Source: Rana temporaria (Eukaryota > Chordata > Amphibia > Anura > Ranidae). From it: a stretch of DNA of 64,000 bases. This document shows positions 1-11,189 of this stretch, in pieces. Under the pieces are notes generated by a model. It was not told the origin of the DNA and did no database searches. It saw nothing but the letters and a program-made list of their open reading frames with translations. Position 1 is the stretch's first letter. Each line of letters opens with the position of its first letter. The translations under genes were made by a program, and so were the position numbers. The stretch covers positions 400,668,838-400,732,837 of the forward strand of contig NC_053491.1 of assembly GCF_905171775.1 (NCBI RefSeq), in the 5' to 3' direction.

Positions 1-667
1 GCCACAAACGGACCCTTTGGGCCCAAGAGACAGTGGTGGGTGAGATTTACCAGTCACCTAGACTGTGACATTTTATGAGGTAGGCAGGGGGTTAGCCACT
101 GGCCACATCCTTTTCCCCACCTGGGGTTTAATTTAAATGTTCTTTTTGTTGTTAGGTGCGTTAGAGATTCTGCATGCAAGCTGTGCTATAACAGGCCTGC
201 CGGACTAAGCCAACCCAATTTATTTCATAGGTAGCCAGGAGGCTAAACAATTTGTTGTTTATTGGACTGTGCTAAAACAGACCCACCTGGGACAAATAAG
301 CATTAGCAGAAAGCCCTTAAACAAGCTTTGGAGTCTGAACTACCTTTCTGAGGACTATGCTTTTGAGGCTGATCCTACAGTATATACTGCATATAAGATT
401 AGGTAAGCTTTTTTATCTAAGCCAAAATTTGACAATGGTTAGCCAAGAGATTACCCGGAATTGCTTTTATAAAAAGGACAGAAGTTTGATGTGCCCCTGT
501 GATTTCATAAAAAATGTAGGTCCTACATAACCATCCGATATAATGTACAGCTCCATGTGTGATCAAACAGCTAGGAAATAACAAAGAGAATCTATGACCC
601 CAATGAGTTCTACACATTCTGTACCCCATGTAGACAGACAATTTAAAGTACAAAATTTCAGTACATT
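1..667. other. No gene seen; unassigned sequence
   Basis: There is no long open frame with a recognisable domain and no clear terminal repeat. Composition is mildly AT-rich. It may be unique sequence or an old unrecognised repeat. Confidence 0.5.
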
Positions 668-840
668 AACTGTAGTGCTCACCCCCGAAAGGGCCCACTG
701 ATTTGCCATAGGTTTCTCTCCCAGCAGCAGTCAGGCACACAGCAACACTCACTTTCTGGCTCAGACAGTGCTGGGGTCACCTTTTCTTGAAATGTATTGC
801 TGAATAAACTTGGATAGTGCACATGGAGCTGTGGGATACT
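668..840 (+). repeat. Fragment related to the repeat that begins at 47242
   Basis: It starts 'tgtagtgctcacccccgaaa', which resembles 'tgtaacgctacccccaaagg' at 47242. Both continue into 'gatttg' within about 15 bases. The fragment ends in 'gctgaataaact' and is followed by another element at 844. Family unknown. The similarity was seen by eye only. Confidence 0.4.
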
Positions 841-843
841 TCA

Positions 844-1878
844 TTAAAGTGGTTGTAAAGGCTGAATGTCCCAGAACTCCCTCTCTTTATTGGCTAAGAC
901 AGCAGCGGGAGCCATTGGCTCTCACTGCTGTCAATCACAGCCAGTGAACCAATGAGAAGAGAGCAGGGTGGGGCCAAGTCAGAGCTCTATGTGTCTTATG
1001 GAGGCATAGAGCAGGGCTTGGGAGCGAGCAGGCATCAGTGTCCCAATCTCACTGTGTGTGAGGGACACATTGATTTAAGATACCACGGTCACTGCACCAG
1101 ATACACGCTTTTTTTAGCACCTGCCTCCTGGGCCGGGCCTTTTGGCTAGGACCAGAGGAATTTTTTATTCCTGGCCGGAGGGCCTGATCATTGTTAATCA
1201 CAATGACCACTTCTTTCACTCTCCTCTTCACTATCCCTTTCCCCCACTTTCTTTTATTTAAGCCTATGTTTGTCACGTTTTTGTCTTATTTTTGTTTGTG
1301 CATGTTTTGTTCACTGTGAGATTATTAGGGTGCCGGTCCTCGGGCCAGCCCTGAACGTCTTGGGAGTGGGTGGACATGGCCTTCTGGCTTAGTTCACTTG
1401 CTCTCATGGGGTCTCCCTTCGGGGGAGCCCCACCTAGTACTGGGAGGGTTCTGTTTCTGCAGTCCCTCCGAGGAAGTTGGGTCTGTGTCGGCTTCGGTTG
1501 CTCGGACCACAGTACCTCAGTCCCCGTCTGAAAGCCTAATGCCCCGGGGGCTCAGGGTTTGGGTCCCTCTTCACAGGAGGACCACTTGACGTTGCACCCA
1601 TCTGCACGTTTTTGTGAACAATCTTTATGTGTGTACACATTTTTTCTGCACCGGGTGGAGTTTTTGGGTGTGTTCACACGCCATAGGCTTTTAAAAAAAA
1701 ATAAAAAATCAGTGCCCCAAGCGGCTTGCTATTGGGGACACGGGTCAAGGGACAGGAGCCAATAGCACCGGCGGGGGGACTGAGAAGAAAAGGATTATGG
1801 CTGCTCTGTGCAAAACCACTACACAGAGCAGGAATGAAAGTCTTTTTATTTAAAGTCGAACCTTTAATACCACCTTAA
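844..1878. mobile_element. Foldback/MITE element (TTAAAGTGGTTGTAAAGG type), interrupted
   Basis: The left end 'ttaaagtggttgtaaaggc' is matched by an inverted right end 'cctttaataccaccttaa' at 1861-1878. The element carries a nested retroposon (1045-1718 including one TSD copy), so its own length is about 360 bp. The end sequence recurs at 18404 and 25889. It is non-coding and presumably non-autonomous; the superfamily is not determined. Confidence 0.7.
1045..1707 (+). mobile_element. 5'-truncated copy of the chimeric 'U2-headed' retroposon
   Basis: This is homologous to the downstream two thirds of the element at 44751-45881. Shared blocks include 'gggccgggccttttggctag', 'tcatggggtctcccttcggg' and 'ctgcaccgggtggagttttt', and both end in a poly-A tract. 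The copy is flanked by an 11-bp TSD, 'atcagtgtccc' at 1034-1044 and 'atcagtgcccc' at 1708-1718 (one mismatch). The U2-like head seen in the other copy is missing, as expected for 5' truncation during target-primed reverse transcription. It has inserted into the foldback element 844-1878. Confidence 0.75.
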
Positions 1879-2194
1879 CATTGAACAGTAACTGGACATT
1901 CTTCACTTTGTCATTACTTCATAGAACAGTCCATCTTGTAGAAGCCAAGGGAATAGACAACACTGAAATTTCATGGACTAGGCAAGCACTAGTACTGATA
2001 CTCAAGGGATAGTAAAAGCAAACAATCGCCAGGATCCTTCACTCCGGTCTGTACTTAAAATATTCCAGGATACTTGGATGCCTCCATCCAATATCAGTCA
2101 GACATTCCTCCAGTGAACGCTCCAGACCAGATCCTCAGTGAAATTCCTTGATTAATTCCAAAGATTTTCAACAAACAGGCCCCTAATTCTAGCA
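1879..2194. other. No gene seen
   Basis: A stretch of about 300 bp without a recognisable repeat end or coding frame. Confidence 0.5.
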
Positions 2195-2387
2195 TAACTA
2201 GGACCTTGATGAGCACAAGTAAAACTTCAACTCCATCAGAATGCATGTGCTTCCATTGTGGAGTCACTCATAACCTAGTAATAGGACCACAGATACCAGG
2301 GTGCCGTGGCGAGGCTCTGTGGCTTACGTATGTATTTGCAAATGTGTGCAGATTAAACCCCTGTTTTTAATGCATACTGTTAGATAG
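2195..2387 (+). repeat. Direct repeat, copy 1 (about 193 bp)
   Basis: It begins 'taactaggaccttgatgagc' and ends 'tgttagatag'. It is duplicated in the same orientation at 3079-3270 with only scattered differences, and 691 bp of foldback-element sequence lies between the copies. Contents are unrecognised. Confidence 0.8.
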
Positions 2388-2547
2388 TAGACATGTGCAC
2401 ACTGAAATATTTTGTTTCGTAATTTCGTTTTTGTCCGGAAAAAAAATGTATTTAGTTATTCCCGAAATTCGTTTTTATTTATTTCGTTAAAAAAATGCAT
2501 TCGTCCGAAAATCCAAATTAAGGTCGAATCTGTCATTAAAGGCTTAT
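2388..2547 (+). mobile_element. Left arm only of the 'tagacatgtgca' hAT-like foldback element
   Basis: The sequence from 'tagacatgtgcacactgaa' to 'cattaaaggcttatgg' is the reverse complement, with divergence, of the right arm of the element at 44265-46235 (around 46060-46235). It starts exactly where direct-repeat copy 1 ends and stops at the MITE that begins at 2548. The matching right arm is absent. Confidence 0.65.
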
Positions 2548-3078
2548 GGGGCCAGATTCACAAAGGGGATACGACGGCGTATCTCCTGATACGCCGTCGT
2601 ATCCCTGTTTCTATCTATGCGACTGATTTATAGAATCAGTTACGCATAGATAGCCAGAAAATCCGACAGGTGTAATTGTTTTACACTGTTGGATCTTAGG
2701 ATGCAATACCGCGGCCGCCGCTGGGGGGAGTTTGCGTCGTAAACCAGCGTCGGGTATGCAAATTAGGAGTTACGGTGATTCCCGACGGTTTTTCGCGTTC
2801 GCTACGTCGCAGCTAGTCTAGTTTCCTGTCGCAAAGTTAGTCATTTTTTTTGGTGCCTTAACTTTACACAGCAATCGTATTGCTGTATAAAGTATGGCCG
2901 TCGTTCCCGCGTCGAAATTTAAAAAATAACGTCGTTTGCGTAAGCGGTCCGGGAATATGGAATTACGCTACGCTGGGCGCCGTTCGAAAAAATGACGTCA
3001 CTTCGCGCAAAGCACGGCGGGAGTTCGGAAACGGAGCATGCGCGGAGGCTGCCGGCGTAGGTTTTCATCGCAAGTGCG
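2548..3078 (+). mobile_element. 3'-truncated 'gggccagattcaca' foldback element
   Basis: It begins with the family end 'gggccagattcaca' and the diagnostic palindrome 'acgacggcgtatc...gatacgccgtcgt'. The last 100 or so bases and the right end ('tgaatctggccc') are missing, and sequence switches at about 3078 to direct-repeat copy 2. From 2641 on it is almost identical to 13340-13778, closer than to the other copies of the family in this window. Confidence 0.75.
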
Positions 3079-3270
3079 TAACTAGGACCTTGATGAGCAC
3101 AAGTAAAACTTCAACTCCATCAGAATGCATGTGCTTCCACTGTGGAGTCACTCATAAGCTAGTGATAGGACCACAGATACCAGGGTGCCGTGGCAAGGCT
3201 CTGAGGCTTACACATGTATTTTCAAATGTGTGCAGACTAAAACCCTGTTTTAACACATACTGTTAGATAG
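3079..3270 (+). repeat. Direct repeat, copy 2
   Basis: Second copy of 2195-2387. Differences include 'tgtggcttacgta' in copy 1 against 'tgaggcttacaca' in copy 2. Confidence 0.8.
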
Positions 3271-3668
3271 GTCGATTCGGTTGTCAGGGGGCTGGTTGGT
3301 GAGTAAGCTTGGACCTTTCCTGGGATTTTTTTCTTGCTCTTGTTTATATCAAAACTTCAACTCCAACAGTTTTATTACATTCCTTAAAATTCCCCTTATA
3401 GTGTTCTCAGATCCCCAAAATTCAAGGCACTGTAGCAAGCAATGCCAACATTTTCTGATAGTGATAGACTTCCCCTTCTTTCTACGCATCCTTCTTGGCT
3501 ATTAGGGCTGCCTATTATAGTGTTGTGTCAATAGAAAGGTTCCAGTAGTTAAAATCTCAGTACTAATAGAAGGGGTTAATCAACAAGTTTACTTTTGCAG
3601 CCTTCCATTAGTTAAAACTCAGTCAAGTTGACACAAAACCACAAAATGCAGAACTAGATAAACACATA
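3271..3668. other. No gene seen
   Basis: About 400 bp with no recognised feature between direct-repeat copy 2 and the next foldback element. Confidence 0.5.
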
Positions 3669-4305
3669 GGGCCAGATTCACAGAAGAAATACGCCGGAGT
3701 ATCTACTGATACTCCGGCGTATTTTCAAATTTGCTGCGTCGTATCTTTAGTTTGAATCCTCAAACCAAGATACGATGGCTTCTGGCTTCGATCCGACAGG
3801 CGTACGGCTTCGTACGCCTTCGGATCTTAGGTGCAATACTTTGGCGCCCGCTGGGTGTAGTTCGCGTCGTTTTCCGCGTCTGGTATGCTAATTAGCTTTT
3901 TCCGGCGATCCACGAAGGTACGCGCGGCCGTCGCATTCTCTTACATCGTCGCTATTCGGCTTTTCCCGGCGTATAGTTAAAGCTGCTATTCTTTTGCGTA
4001 AGCCGTCCGTGAATAGGAAAGGACGTAACTCAAAAAATCACGTCGGTGCGGCGTAATTTCGCGCAAAGCACGGCGGGAAATTTCAAAATGGAGCATGCGC
4101 AGTACGTTCAGCGCGGGAACGCGCCTAATTTAAATGATCCACGCCCCATTTGAATTAGGCGGGCTTGCGCCGGAGGGATTTACGCTACGCTGCCGCAACT
4201 TTACAGGCAAGTGCTTTGTAAATCAAGCACTTGCCCGTAAAACTTGTGGCAGTGTAACGTAAATGCAATACGTTAGGCCACCGCTTTTGTACCTGAATCT
4301 GGCCC
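3669..4305. mobile_element. Complete 'gggccagattcaca' foldback element (637 bp)
   Basis: Inverted ends 'gggccagattcacag' and 'tgaatctggccc' bound the element. Just inside the left end is a palindrome with arms 'atacgccggagtatc' and 'gatactccggcgtat'. GC-rich internal blocks such as 'gcaaagcacggcgggaa' and 'ggagcatgcgc' are shared with the copies at 2548, 12773 and 39419. No coding capacity. The superfamily is not determined and no convincing TSD was identified. Confidence 0.75.
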
Positions 4306-5099
4306 ACAATACATTTTATTTCACATTTGCACAGCTGCATAAAATATTTAATTTTTATTTACCTTTTTTTGGCAAGCTCTGTGCCTTTGTATTTCACCTC
4401 TAGGTGGGTGGCATTTTTTTTTTTTGAAACTCAAAGTCACCATAATTCCCTAGCAATGCAAGGTTAGCTAAATGAATTTTAGCTTACAAACACACACATT
4501 ACATTGAAAGGTCAAATGTTCCTTGCAAATGGAACACTGGGAAATTACAGTGTGGACAATATGTTATCAACAACATGGATTTTAGTAAGTTTCCTTTTAG
4601 CGTAAAGCTTTTGAGAGTTCACAAATATGTCAAGGCTGTGAAGTTGAATTTGTTGTAACAATGACAACTGTTAAAAAAAAAGTGAATAATTTAGTTTGTG
4701 GATATGGAGGTGAGATAATGCAGCGCAAGGTTAAAAAGTAGCACATAAAAATAATGCATTAAAATACGTTTTTGAAAAGGGATGTGTATAAATTAAATAT
4801 GGATAACACATACAAACTTGCTTTGAAACTTCTGCAAATAATGTGTGCAAATTATACAGACCTATAGAGAATTAGAATTCATATTTTCCTTGTCTGACTA
4901 CAGTTAATTGAAATATATTTGCTCTGGGTTTCTGCATCTTGTACACCGCATGTTTGTCAATTAATATAATATGTTCAAATTTAATCAATATGGGTAAAGA
5001 GAAGCTCCACTTTCCTTAAAAAATTATTGCAGAATTGATACACAACACAATTTGCTATTAGGGTTACCATAGAAAAACATTCTCTATAGTTATAGTGAA
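4306..5099. other. No gene seen; AT-rich sequence
   Basis: About 800 bp of AT-rich DNA without terminal repeats or coding signatures; possibly unique. Confidence 0.5.
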
Positions 5100-5336
5100 T
5101 TAAAGTGGAAAGTAAACCCTCCTATCGGTTTCAGCCAAGGAAGCTGCCACCTTGGCCTCTGTTTAATCTACAACTGCCATGATGCTGCACATGTGATCAG
5201 TTATGAAACCAGCCATTGGATGTTTTGACAGTTTGGTTGAGAGCACAAGCAAATGTGACAGCTAGCATTTCCGGCATGCTGGGAATGTTAACTGTTTTTT
5301 AAAACTATCAAATCGATGGGTTTACTTCCGCTTTAA
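5100..5336. mobile_element. Small foldback element (237 bp)
   Basis: The end 'ttaaagtggaaagtaaaccc' is mirrored by 'gggtttacttccgctttaa' at 5318-5336. The inside is non-coding. Ends of this type recur at 33344 and at 41463-41481 in this window. Confidence 0.7.
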
Positions 5337-5561
5337 GTTGCCTATAATGAAGTATGTCCAATGTTTTGTTGGCAGTTGGATCCCATAGAAATCTTTATTG
5401 CAGGGATGCCTGGTCCTCTTCCTAACTCTGAAATTCTGGGTTTATGAAGATTAATGGCTTTAGGTCTACATTGAAGCTGCTGTGAAAAAGTTCCCAATGA
5501 GGAAGTATCTCCCTTCTTCTTCCTACTTCATTGAGAAAAGTTTTCATTGCTTTCACTGCCT

Positions 5562-6236
5562 GTAACATAACCCCTTAGCGCCAACCATATGCACATATGC
5601 GGCCTCGGTTTTAGGGGTTATACCGGGATGATGCATGCAGTTGCATACATCATCCTGGTACCGTTTTTTAGAGCGGGCGGTCGGCTCTTCAGGGATAACA
5701 ACCAATGCGGCTAAAAGGAGCGAGAGGGGACATCCCCCCTCCTGCCGCTTTCCGTCGCTCTTCCCGGGCCTCCCGTCCCACCGGGAGACCTGATCCACAA
5801 TCTGGCACTTCCAAACAGCTTCGTACCAGTCTCCTATGTGTAAACACGGAAGCATCATCACAACGTCACTCCCAGTTTACTCGGCTGCCAATGGCACCAT
5901 TTAAAAAGAAAATTACAGTATTGCGAATCTCCGCTTTTGCCGATCTATATACTAAAGACCCCCGATCCCTCCATAAAGAGTACCTGTGACCTATTACTGT
6001 CACAGGGGATGTTTACATTCCTTGTGGCAGCAATAAAGGTGATCACATTTTTTTTTAAAGTGACAACATAAAAAATAAAATAAGAAAAAAATAAAATATT
6101 TTAGCGCCCCTGTCCCTGCGAGCTCGCACAGCAAAGAAATCGCACACACAAGTAGCACCCGCATATATGCGCAAATACAGTGTGACATAGAATATTGCAA
6201 TAATCACCATTTTATTATCTAGATTCTCCGCTAAAT

Positions 6237-6274
<38 letters not shown>

Positions 6275-6290
6275 GTACATAAACAAAAAC
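5562..6290 (+). repeat. Diverged member of the repeat family at 61327-62408
   Basis: Shared landmarks in the same order are: a GC-rich block with 'ggcggtc' and 'ccctcc', 'ggggatgtttacattc' (compare 'agggatgtttgcattc' at 61813), 'gcgcccctgtccctgcgagc', and 'aaatacagtgtgaca' followed by 'accattttattatctag' (compare 62245-62290). The ends are degraded. Open frames here have no recognisable domain. Confidence 0.55.
6236..6273. repeat. (TA)n-(CA)n microsatellite
   Basis: Pure TA dinucleotides run into CA dinucleotides. This explains the 'YIYIYI' peptides predicted across it. Confidence 0.95.
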
Positions 6291-7348
6291 CATGGAATAA
6301 CAGGGTAAAACAGGAGATGCAAGGAACAGTCAGGAAGGGGGAACTAGGACTGGGATCAGAAACAAGGGCAGCAGAGGTATCAAAGTACAGGAATCAGGAT
6401 CAGTGGCTGCCCGTCCATTGCCCCCCAAATCCATGTGTCTGGCCCCTAATCTCCATGCAGGGTGCCGGACGCATGTATTTTAATGTGTTTTTTGTTGTTT
6501 TTTTAAGCACGTGATTAGAGCTGGAGGCTCTAATTTGGCCTAAAAAAGGTTGGGCTTGGGGCACTGCACACTTGTGTGACATTAGCAAATTAACATTCGC
6601 TAATGTCTTCCTGCTTCTCCTTCTGGCCAATCAGGAAGCAGATCCTGAGACCCAATTAGCTGGGAGTCTTAGGGAGAAGAAGCAGCGGCCGCGGTGGCAG
6701 CAACAGCCTCTTCCCGGTGCCCAGATTCAGCAGTGCACCACCACCTTGTCCTCCTCCCCGCACCTCTACCACAGTATAAGGTAAGATCACGGATAGCACA
6801 GAGAGGGGGCGGGTGGCAGTAGTGCAAGTGGATTAAAAGCCATGGGTGGCGGTAGTGTGAGTGGATTGAGAGCCACGGGGGTGCGAGTGAAAACATGAAA
6901 ACAGAAAAACTGGTTTATTAAAAAGTAGTTGGTAATGACACAATTCTTCATCAAAGGGTTTGGGTGAAGTCAGCATAGTGCACAATACAGTACCTGTTTG
7001 TACAGATAAATGCTATCAAAGGAGGTAATATATTTACTAGTTCCAGAAAATCTATTTTTAGGGAGTGAGGCATACTTGTCAGTTTCTTCAGTTTTTTTTT
7101 TTATACTCTTTATTTTATTTTATGCTAAACAACTTTTCATACAAACAAACATAAAAGGATCAATTGTGTACATACCACGAAATATAGCTTTAAACACAAT
7201 TCAATTTTTTAGGTAGGCACACAAAATCCAAAAAGTCATATTCCTTGTATTATGGTTCCAGTGGTAGCAGACTCTTGGACCTCTGCCGCCCTGACTGTAC
7301 AATATTTCAAAAACAGCAAAACAACAATATATCACACCTTTTTAAAAA
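6291..7348. other. No gene seen
   Basis: About 1 kb without a supported gene. It includes a GC-rich patch at 6680-6780 and the possible tail end of an old LINE near 7090-7130 (a T-run followed by AT-rich sequence), neither convincing. Confidence 0.45.
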
Positions 7349-7361
7349 AGAAGAAGAAGAA

Positions 7362-7406
<45 letters not shown>

Positions 7407-7407
7407 T
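7349..7407. repeat. (AAG)n microsatellite
   Basis: Almost pure AAG trinucleotides with one interruption (agg). It produces an artificial poly-Glu/Lys frame. Confidence 0.95.
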
Positions 7408-7904
7408 TAAGGAAAAAGGTAAAGGTATAGTTTAAAGCCCATCCACTAGTGCAAGGCCATATTTCTTAGCACAGACCAAAAGGGACCACTTAGTAAATTT
7501 TTCGTAAAATTTCTCCTCTTAACCTTGCAAAGTTGCAATAACCTTCTCCATGGCATGTATGTCATCAATTTTAGTGAGCCACAGCAAAATCGGAAGCATC
7601 AAACTTATTTTTCCCGTCTCGTCATAGTGTTGTACGTCACCGCGTTCTTAACGCTCGAAAGTTCAGAGAACTTTTGTGTGACCGTGAGTATGCAAGCCAA
7701 GCTTTAGCGGAATTCCGTCAGAAAAACCATCCAACTTTTTTCAGACAGAAATTCCGCTCGTGCATACAGGGCATTAGCCGCATTCAGAAAATGGACCATC
7801 ATTTAATTTTTATATTTACGCTTTGAAAAATCTAAAAGATGAAGAAGTTATCTGGGCGGGTCAAAGCCCAGGTCATGATCAGTGAGCTGCCTTATGATGT
7901 CTCA
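7408..7904. repeat. Fragment of the 'cgatcgtgtgtac' foldback family in otherwise unassigned sequence
   Basis: About 7610-7760 carries the family's internal block ('tcgtcatagtgttgtacgtc', 'accgcgttctta', then 'tatgcaagcc') seen complete at 40196-40611. No ends are present. Confidence 0.5.
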
Positions 7905-8110
7905 TGCCGCGTACACATGGGCGTTTTTCGGCATGAAAAAAAAATGACATTTTTAAAAACGTCATTTAAAATTATCGTTTGTGGGCTTTACATCGTTTTT
8001 CGGCTTCTGAAAAATTACCAAAAAACAATTCGAACATGCTGCATTTTTTAATGTCATTTTTTAAAATGTCTTTTTTCGGGTTGTAAAAAATTATCGTGTG
8101 TGGGCTAAAA
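7905..8110. mobile_element. Foldback element with 'ccgcgtacaca' ends
   Basis: The left end 'catgccgcgtacacatgggc' is opposed by 'tatcgtgtgtgggctaaa' near 8091-8108, with inverted 'aaaaatgacattttt' and 'aatgtcattttttaaaat' blocks between them. Confidence 0.55.
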
Positions 8111-8554
8111 CCAAGTTTTAAACCCGCGCATACAATATCAACTGTATTTCAGCCCTAGTCTTCAACATGGAGTCAAAATATTGACCACCAGCCGCCACTG
8201 ATCAGGATCGAGAAAAATCAGCAAGCACTTATCTGGCTAAAAGGCAAATCACTGAAGCAAAGATGCAAATCAAGGGAGGGATTATATACCTTCCCAGCAG
8301 AAAGTATCAGGTGGAGCCTAATTACTGAGATTTGCTGGCTACTGTGAGACACACATTGATGCCAAAGTGCCAAAGTTGGAGCCAAAGTGCCACCTGCAGG
8401 TGATTCCATTTTTCACAGTTAGTCACGTTGAAAAAATAAATCCTTTGACTATTCAACCAGAAAAGGAGGAAAAGAAAAAACACTTTAAATCCTTTGAACC
8501 TCTAACCTGCAGTTGACCAAACTTAACAAAACAAAATATTTGAATGTGCAGAAG
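8111..8554. other. No gene seen
   Basis: About 440 bp without recognisable features. Confidence 0.45.
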
Positions 8555-9099
8555 TTATGCCGCGTACACACGGCCATTTTTCATGACGTGAAAAATGCAA
8601 TTTTTTTTAATGGCCATCAAAAATTTAGAACATGCTCTAATTTTTCTCGTAGTTTTTCACGTCGTGAAAAATGGTCGTGTGTAGGCTTTAACGACGGAAA
8701 GAAATGCACATGCTCAGAAGCAAGTTATGAGATGGGAGCACTCGTTCTGGTAAAACTAGCATTTGTAATGGAGATAGCACATTCGTCACGCTGTAACAGA
8801 CTGAAAAGCACGAAGACTGAAAAGCGCGAATCGTCTCTTTTACCAAACTTTTACTAACACAAAATCAGCAAAAGCAGCCCAAAGGGTGGCACCATCCGAA
8901 TTCCCCTTTATAGTGCTGTTGTAAGTGTTCTACGTCACCGCACTTTGCCTTAAGCATTTTTTTATTACGATTGTGTGTATGCAAGACAGGCTTGACAAGA
9001 ATCATATCGAGAAAAACTTTTTTTTTTTCCATGACATTAAAAACACTTGTGTGGCTGAAGAGAGAAGACTTTGGATGCGGAAGAAAAAGATGGAAGCGA
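8555..9099 (+). mobile_element. Member of the 'cgatcgtgtgtac' foldback family, interrupted on its right side
   Basis: The left hairpin has 'tatgccgcgtacacacggcc' opposed by 'ggtcgtgtgtaggcttta' (8672-8690). It is followed by the internal blocks 'aaatgcacatgctcagaa' and 'tacgtcaccgcactttgcc' and by 'gtgtgtatgcaagacagg', in the same order as at 40196-40611. The hAT-like element at 9108 lies immediately to the right. Confidence 0.55.
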
Positions 9100-9107
9100 G
9101 GTCAGGG

Positions 9108-11181
9108 CAATGGTGGATCCAGGGGGGGGGGGGGCAACAGGGAAATTGCCCCCCCCCCGAGACAATCATGTCACACTTGCTTGGTTTTGAAAAAAAAACA
9201 TTTTTTTTAATCAGGCTTTTTTAAACTGCCTGGGGGGGTATGTCAATTGCCCCCCCGATTTTTTTTTGCACTGTGCTGTGCTGATGCCGACCCCATCAGC
9301 CATTGCTGACAGGCTCTCTGTGAAGGGACAGCTGCGGGGGATTTCCACCCCTCCCTCTCCTCCTTGAGCCCAGTAACTCTCATTCACTAGGCAATGCCTG
9401 ATGCTATTGGCTACATTCAGAGCCAATGGCTGGTAAAACACAACCAAGAGGATTATGGGACATGTAGTACCAGCAGGCCCCAGGATGATTCCCTGAGAGG
9501 ACTGCAGCCCCCAACATGCCGAGCAGGAGGGGGGGAAGAGAGAAGAAGAGTGACCATGAGGCTGTAGGGTGGAGGAAGCCAGTGATTCCATTATTATCAT
9601 CTAAGGTAAGAACTTATCTCCCCTTCACCTGGCTGCAACCTCCCTGTCCTCCCTTACACCTAGCTGCAACCCCTCTGTCCTCCCCTTCACCTGGCTGCAA
9701 CCCCCCGTCCTCTCTTCCACCTGGCTGCAACCCCCCTGCCCTCCCCTTTACCTGACTGCAACCCCCCTGTCCTCCCCACCACCTGGCTGAAACCACCCTG
9801 TCCTCCCCACCACCTGGCTGCAACCCCCCTGTCCTCCCCTTCACCTGGCTGCAACCCCCCTGTCCTCCCCTTCACCTGGCTGCAACCCCTCTGTCCTCCC
9901 CTTCACCTGGCTGCAACCCCTCTGTCCTCCCCTTCACCTGGCTGCAACCCCCTGTCCTCCCTTCCACCTGGCTGCAACCCCTGTCCTCCCCTCCACCTGG
10001 CTGCAACACCCCTGCCCTCCCCTTCACCTGGCTGCAACCCCCCTGTCCTCCCCTTCACCTGGCTGCAACCCCCTGTCCTCCCTTCCACCTGGCTGCAACC
10101 CCCCTGTCCTCCCTTCCACCTGGCTGCAACCCCCTGTCCTCCCTTCCACCTGGCTGCAACCCCTCTGTCCTCCCCTTCACCTGGCTGCAACCCCCCTGTC
10201 CTCCCTTCCACCTGGCTGCAACCCCTCTGTCCTCCCCTTAACCTGGCTGCAACACACTGTCCTCCCCTTCACCTGGCTGCAACCCCCCGTCCTCCCCTTC
10301 ACCTGGCTGCAACCCCCCTGTCCTCCCTTCCACCTGGCTGCAACCCCTCTGTCCTCCCTTCCACCTGGCTGCAACCCCTCTGTCCTCCCCTTCACCTGGC
10401 TGCAACCCCCCTGTCTTCCCCTTCACCTGGCTGCAACCCCTCTGTCCTTCCCTTCACCTGGCTGCAACCCACTGTCCTCCCTTCCACCTGGCTGCAACCC
10501 CTGTCCTCCCCTCCACCTGGCTGCAACACCCCTGCCCTCCCCTTCACCTGGCTGCAACCCCCTGTCCTCCCTTCTACCTGGCTGCAACCCCCCTGTCCTC
10601 CCTTCCACCTGGCTGCAACCCCCTGTCCTCCCTTCCACCTGGCTGCAACCCCTCTGTCCTCCCCTTCACCTGGCTGCAACCCCCCTGTCCTCCCTTCCAC
10701 CTGGCTGCAACCCCTCTGTCCTCCCCTTAACCTGGCTGCAACACACTGTCCTCCCCTTCACCTGGCTGCAACCCCCCGTCCTCCCCTTCACCTGGCTGCA
10801 ACCCCCCTGTCCTCCCTTCCACCTGGCTGCAACCCCTCTGTCCTCCCTTCCACCTGGCTGCAACCCCTCTGTCCTCCCCTTCACCTGGCTGCAACCCCCT
10901 GTCTTCCCCTTCACCTGGCTGCAACCCCTCTGTCCTTCCCTTCACCTGGCTGCAACCCACTGTCCTCCCTTCCACCTGGCTGCAACCCCTCTGTCCCCCC
11001 CCCCTCCACCTGGCTGCTCCCACACAGTAATAATTGAAATTATGTGCTTCAATCATCCTGACACCATATTAATCACGGTGCCGTGATGATTGAAGCGCCA
11101 ACACCAGCCATTGCCCCTACAAATTGCCTGCAGAAATTTTGGCAGTGCCCCTCCCGAGATTAGACTCTGGATCCGCCCCTG
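9108..11181. mobile_element. hAT-like non-autonomous element carrying a minisatellite (2074 bp)
   Basis: A perfect 8-bp TSD 'ggtcaggg' lies at 9100-9107 and 11182-11189. The terminal inverted repeats are 'caatggtggatcc' and 'ggatccgcccctg' (10 of 13 match). An 8-bp TSD with CA..TG ends is typical of the hAT superfamily. Inside are G and C homopolymer tracts near each end ('gcaattgcccccccg' type), about 350 bp of low-complexity-poor sequence, and the tandem array at about 9612-11012. It has no transposase. Confidence 0.8.
9612..11012 (+). repeat. 31-bp minisatellite array, about 45 units, with higher-order structure
   Basis: The unit is roughly 'cacctggctgcaacccctct' followed by 'gtcctcccctt', varying between 28 and 32 bp. 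Variant units recur at a fixed offset: the 'aacacactg' variant sits at 10251 and 10740 (489 bp apart), and the 'aacacccctgccc' variant at about 10004 and 10524 (about 520 bp). This shows a duplicated block of 16-17 units. The long Gly/Arg-rich open frames on the minus strand are a by-product of the repeat. Confidence 0.9.
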
Positions 11182-11189
11182 GGTCAGGG

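Noticed and set aside
7245..7430. Acidic poly-Glu protein
   Set aside because: It is a translation of an AAG microsatellite.
9612..11012. CRISPR-like look of regularly spaced repeats
   Set aside because: There are no distinct spacers; the whole unit repeats. This is a vertebrate minisatellite inside a transposon.
9614..11056. Long Gly/Arg/Gln-rich open frames on the minus strand
   Set aside because: They come from the 31-bp minisatellite, recur in several frames, and have no domain. 31 is not a multiple of 3, so the peptide cycles through frames.
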